From NCBI RefSeq assembly GCF_007827595.1, contig NZ_VISR01000001.1, forward strand, positions 62,001-126,000: a stretch of 64,000 bases of DNA. The letters run 5' to 3'. The first letter of the stretch is position 1. Each line of letters opens with the position of its first letter. The DNA comes from Streptomyces sp. BK340 (lineage in GTDB: Bacteria > Actinomycetota > Actinomycetes > Streptomycetales > Streptomycetaceae). Below are positions 62,861 through 64,000 of the stretch, piece after piece. The notes under the pieces are model-generated. The model was not told where the DNA came from and searched no databases. It was given only the letters and a program-made list of their open reading frames with translations. A program made the translations under genes and the position numbers.

Positions 62861-64000
62861 ATGCGAACCCAGAGCCGCCGAACGCCCCGCGCCCTGTATG
62901 CCGTGGCCGCCGCAGGAACGCTGATCACCCCACTGCTCGCCGGCTGCTCGGGCGCCGGAGGCGCCGGCGGCGGGTCCTCCGCCCACTCCGTCAACGTCCT
63001 GATGGTGAACAACCCGCAGATGGTGGAGTTGCAGAAGCTCACCGCCGACAACTTCACCAAGGACACCGGGATCAAGGTGAACTTCACCGTCCTGCCGGAG
63101 AACGACGTCAGAGACAAGATCAGCCAGGACTTCGCCAACCAGGCGGGCCAGTACGACGTCGCCACGCTCAGCAACTACGAGATCCCCATCTACGCCAAGA
63201 ACGGCTGGCTCCACCCGATCGACTCGTACGTCAGGAGCGACACCGCCTTCGACCAGCAGGACATCCTCGCCCCGATGCGGCAGGCCCTCACCGCCGCGGA
63301 CGGCAAGCTCTACGGCGAGCCCTTCTACGGCGAGTCCTCCTTCCTGATGTACCGCAAGGACGTCTTCCGGAAGAAGGGCCTGACCATGCCGGCCAAGCCC
63401 ACCTGGAAGCAGGTCGCCGGCCTGGCCGCCAAGGCGGACGGCGCCGAGTCCGGGATGAAGGGCATCTGTCTGCGCGGGCTGCCGGGCTGGGGCGAGGTGA
63501 TGGCTCCGCTGACCACCGTCGTCAACACCTTCGGCGGCACCTGGTTCGACAAGGACTGGAAGGCACAGGTGGACTCCCCGGAGTTCAAGCAGGCCACGCA
63601 GTTCTACGTCGACCTGGTCCGCAAGCACGGCGAGTCCGGCGCCGCGCAGTCCGGCTTCGCCGAGTGCCTGAACGACATGACGCAGGGCAAGACGGCCATG
63701 TGGTACGACGCCACGTCCGGCGCGGGTTCGCTGGAGGCCTCCGGTTCCCCGGTCAAGGGCAAGATCGGCTACGTCCAGGCCCCGGTCGAGAAGACCGACA
63801 GCTCCGGCTGGCTCTACACCTGGGCGTGGGGCATCCAGAAGGCGTCCAAGAACCCCGACGACGCCTGGAAGTTCATCTCGTGGGCTTCCGGCAAGGGCTA
63901 CGAGAACCTGGTGGGCAGGACGGCGGGCTGGTCCGACGTGCCCGCCGGCAAGCGCTCTTCGACGTACGACATCCCGGAGTACCGCAAGGAGGCGGCCGCC
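62861..64000 (+). CDS. Sugar ABC transporter substrate-binding lipoprotein (truncated by window end)
   Basis: The first 380 codons of an extracellular solute-binding protein (SBP_bac_1, sorbitol/mannitol- or multiple-sugar-type). AGGAG lies 7 nt before ATG 62861. Lipobox LLAGC with Cys29, followed by a Gly/Ala/Ser linker. VNVLMVNNPQMVELQKLTADNF is the usual domain start, with YDVATLSNYEIPIYAKNGWLHPID and AADGKLYGEPFYGESSFLMYRKDVF after it, and DAWKFISWASGKGYENLVG near the cut. No stop is reached. Permeases are expected just beyond the window. Downstream of the DeoR regulator. Confidence 0.93.
   Translation, partial: MRTQSRRTPRALYAVAAAGTLITPLLAGCSGAGGAGGGSSAHSVNVLMVNNPQMVELQKLTADNFTKDTGIKVNFTVLPENDVRDKISQDFANQAGQYDVATLSNYEIPIYAKNGWLHPIDSYVRSDTAFDQQDILAPMRQALTAADGKLYGEPFYGESSFLMYRKDVFRKKGLTMPAKPTWKQVAGLAAKADGAESGMKGICLRGLPGWGEVMAPLTTVVNTFGGTWFDKDWKAQVDSPEFKQATQFYVDLVRKHGESGAAQSGFAECLNDMTQGKTAMWYDATSGAGSLEASGSPVKGKIGYVQAPVEKTDSSGWLYTWAWGIQKASKNPDDAWKFISWASGKGYENLVGRTAGWSDVPAGKRSSTYDIPEYRKEAAA

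Overview
The window is high-GC actinobacterial DNA and almost certainly chromosomal Streptomyces. Evidence: strong G/C third-position bias, many GTG/TTG starts, ATGA/GTGA 4-nt stop-start overlaps, Tat/Sec leaders typical of the genus, a LAETG sortase substrate, and a run of pit, cob and ectABCD genes. From memory this order resembles the S. coelicolor region around pitH2 and ectABCD; I could not check that by search.

Layout. 1-3.3 kb: class II aldolase, secreted GH25 lysozyme, and a Pit phosphate transporter behind a PHO-box-like repeat with a small membrane protein. 3.6-22.1 kb: a cobalamin locus opening with a B12 riboswitch and a 19-codon leader ORF, then cobD-cobQ-cobN-chlID-cobO-cobB-cobI, a convergent ZIP metal permease, then cobM-cobL, a structured non-coding spacer, and cbiG/cobJ-cobH-cbiX-cobC. 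Most neighbours overlap by 4 nt. 22.1-31.9 kb: a start-less small ORF, a sortase-anchored surface protein, an amidohydrolase, an amino-acid ABC importer, a class V aminotransferase, and ectABCD (ectoine and hydroxyectoine). 32-43.5 kb: aminotransferase, DsbA/FrnE-like protein, acetyltransferase, DUF1349 protein, an alpha-ketoglutarate-semialdehyde-type dehydrogenase divergent from an IclR regulator, a membrane protein/histidine kinase/response regulator operon, a penicillin-binding protein and a purine permease. 43.5-46.3 kb: a signal-peptide-only ORF, a xylanase-type palindrome, a GH43-like secreted protein and a secreted HAD acid phosphatase.

46.3-51.3 kb is the most unusual accessory block. 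It encodes an EACC1-like small protein translationally coupled to a caspase-nSTAND-WD40 protein, the architecture of an NTP-dependent conflict (defence or cell-suicide) system. The large gene is split by an apparent single-base frameshift just before the Walker A motif. 51.4-64 kb holds sugar-acid catabolism (an IlvD/Edd dehydratase with a DHDPS-family enzyme and a GntR regulator; a second DHDPS-family enzyme of the KdgD type, uronate dehydrogenase, a DeoR regulator and a sugar-binding lipoprotein cut by the window edge), separated by a metallo-beta-lactamase-fold protein, small proteins, a MITE and an MFS exporter.

How it fits together: the cob genes supply the corrin ring enzymes from methylation to cobyric acid and the aminopropanol arm, probably under B12 feedback. 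The sugar-acid genes converge on alpha-ketoglutarate semialdehyde, which the dehydrogenase near 36 kb could oxidise to 2-oxoglutarate. No tRNA, rRNA, CRISPR array, intact transposase or prophage was seen.
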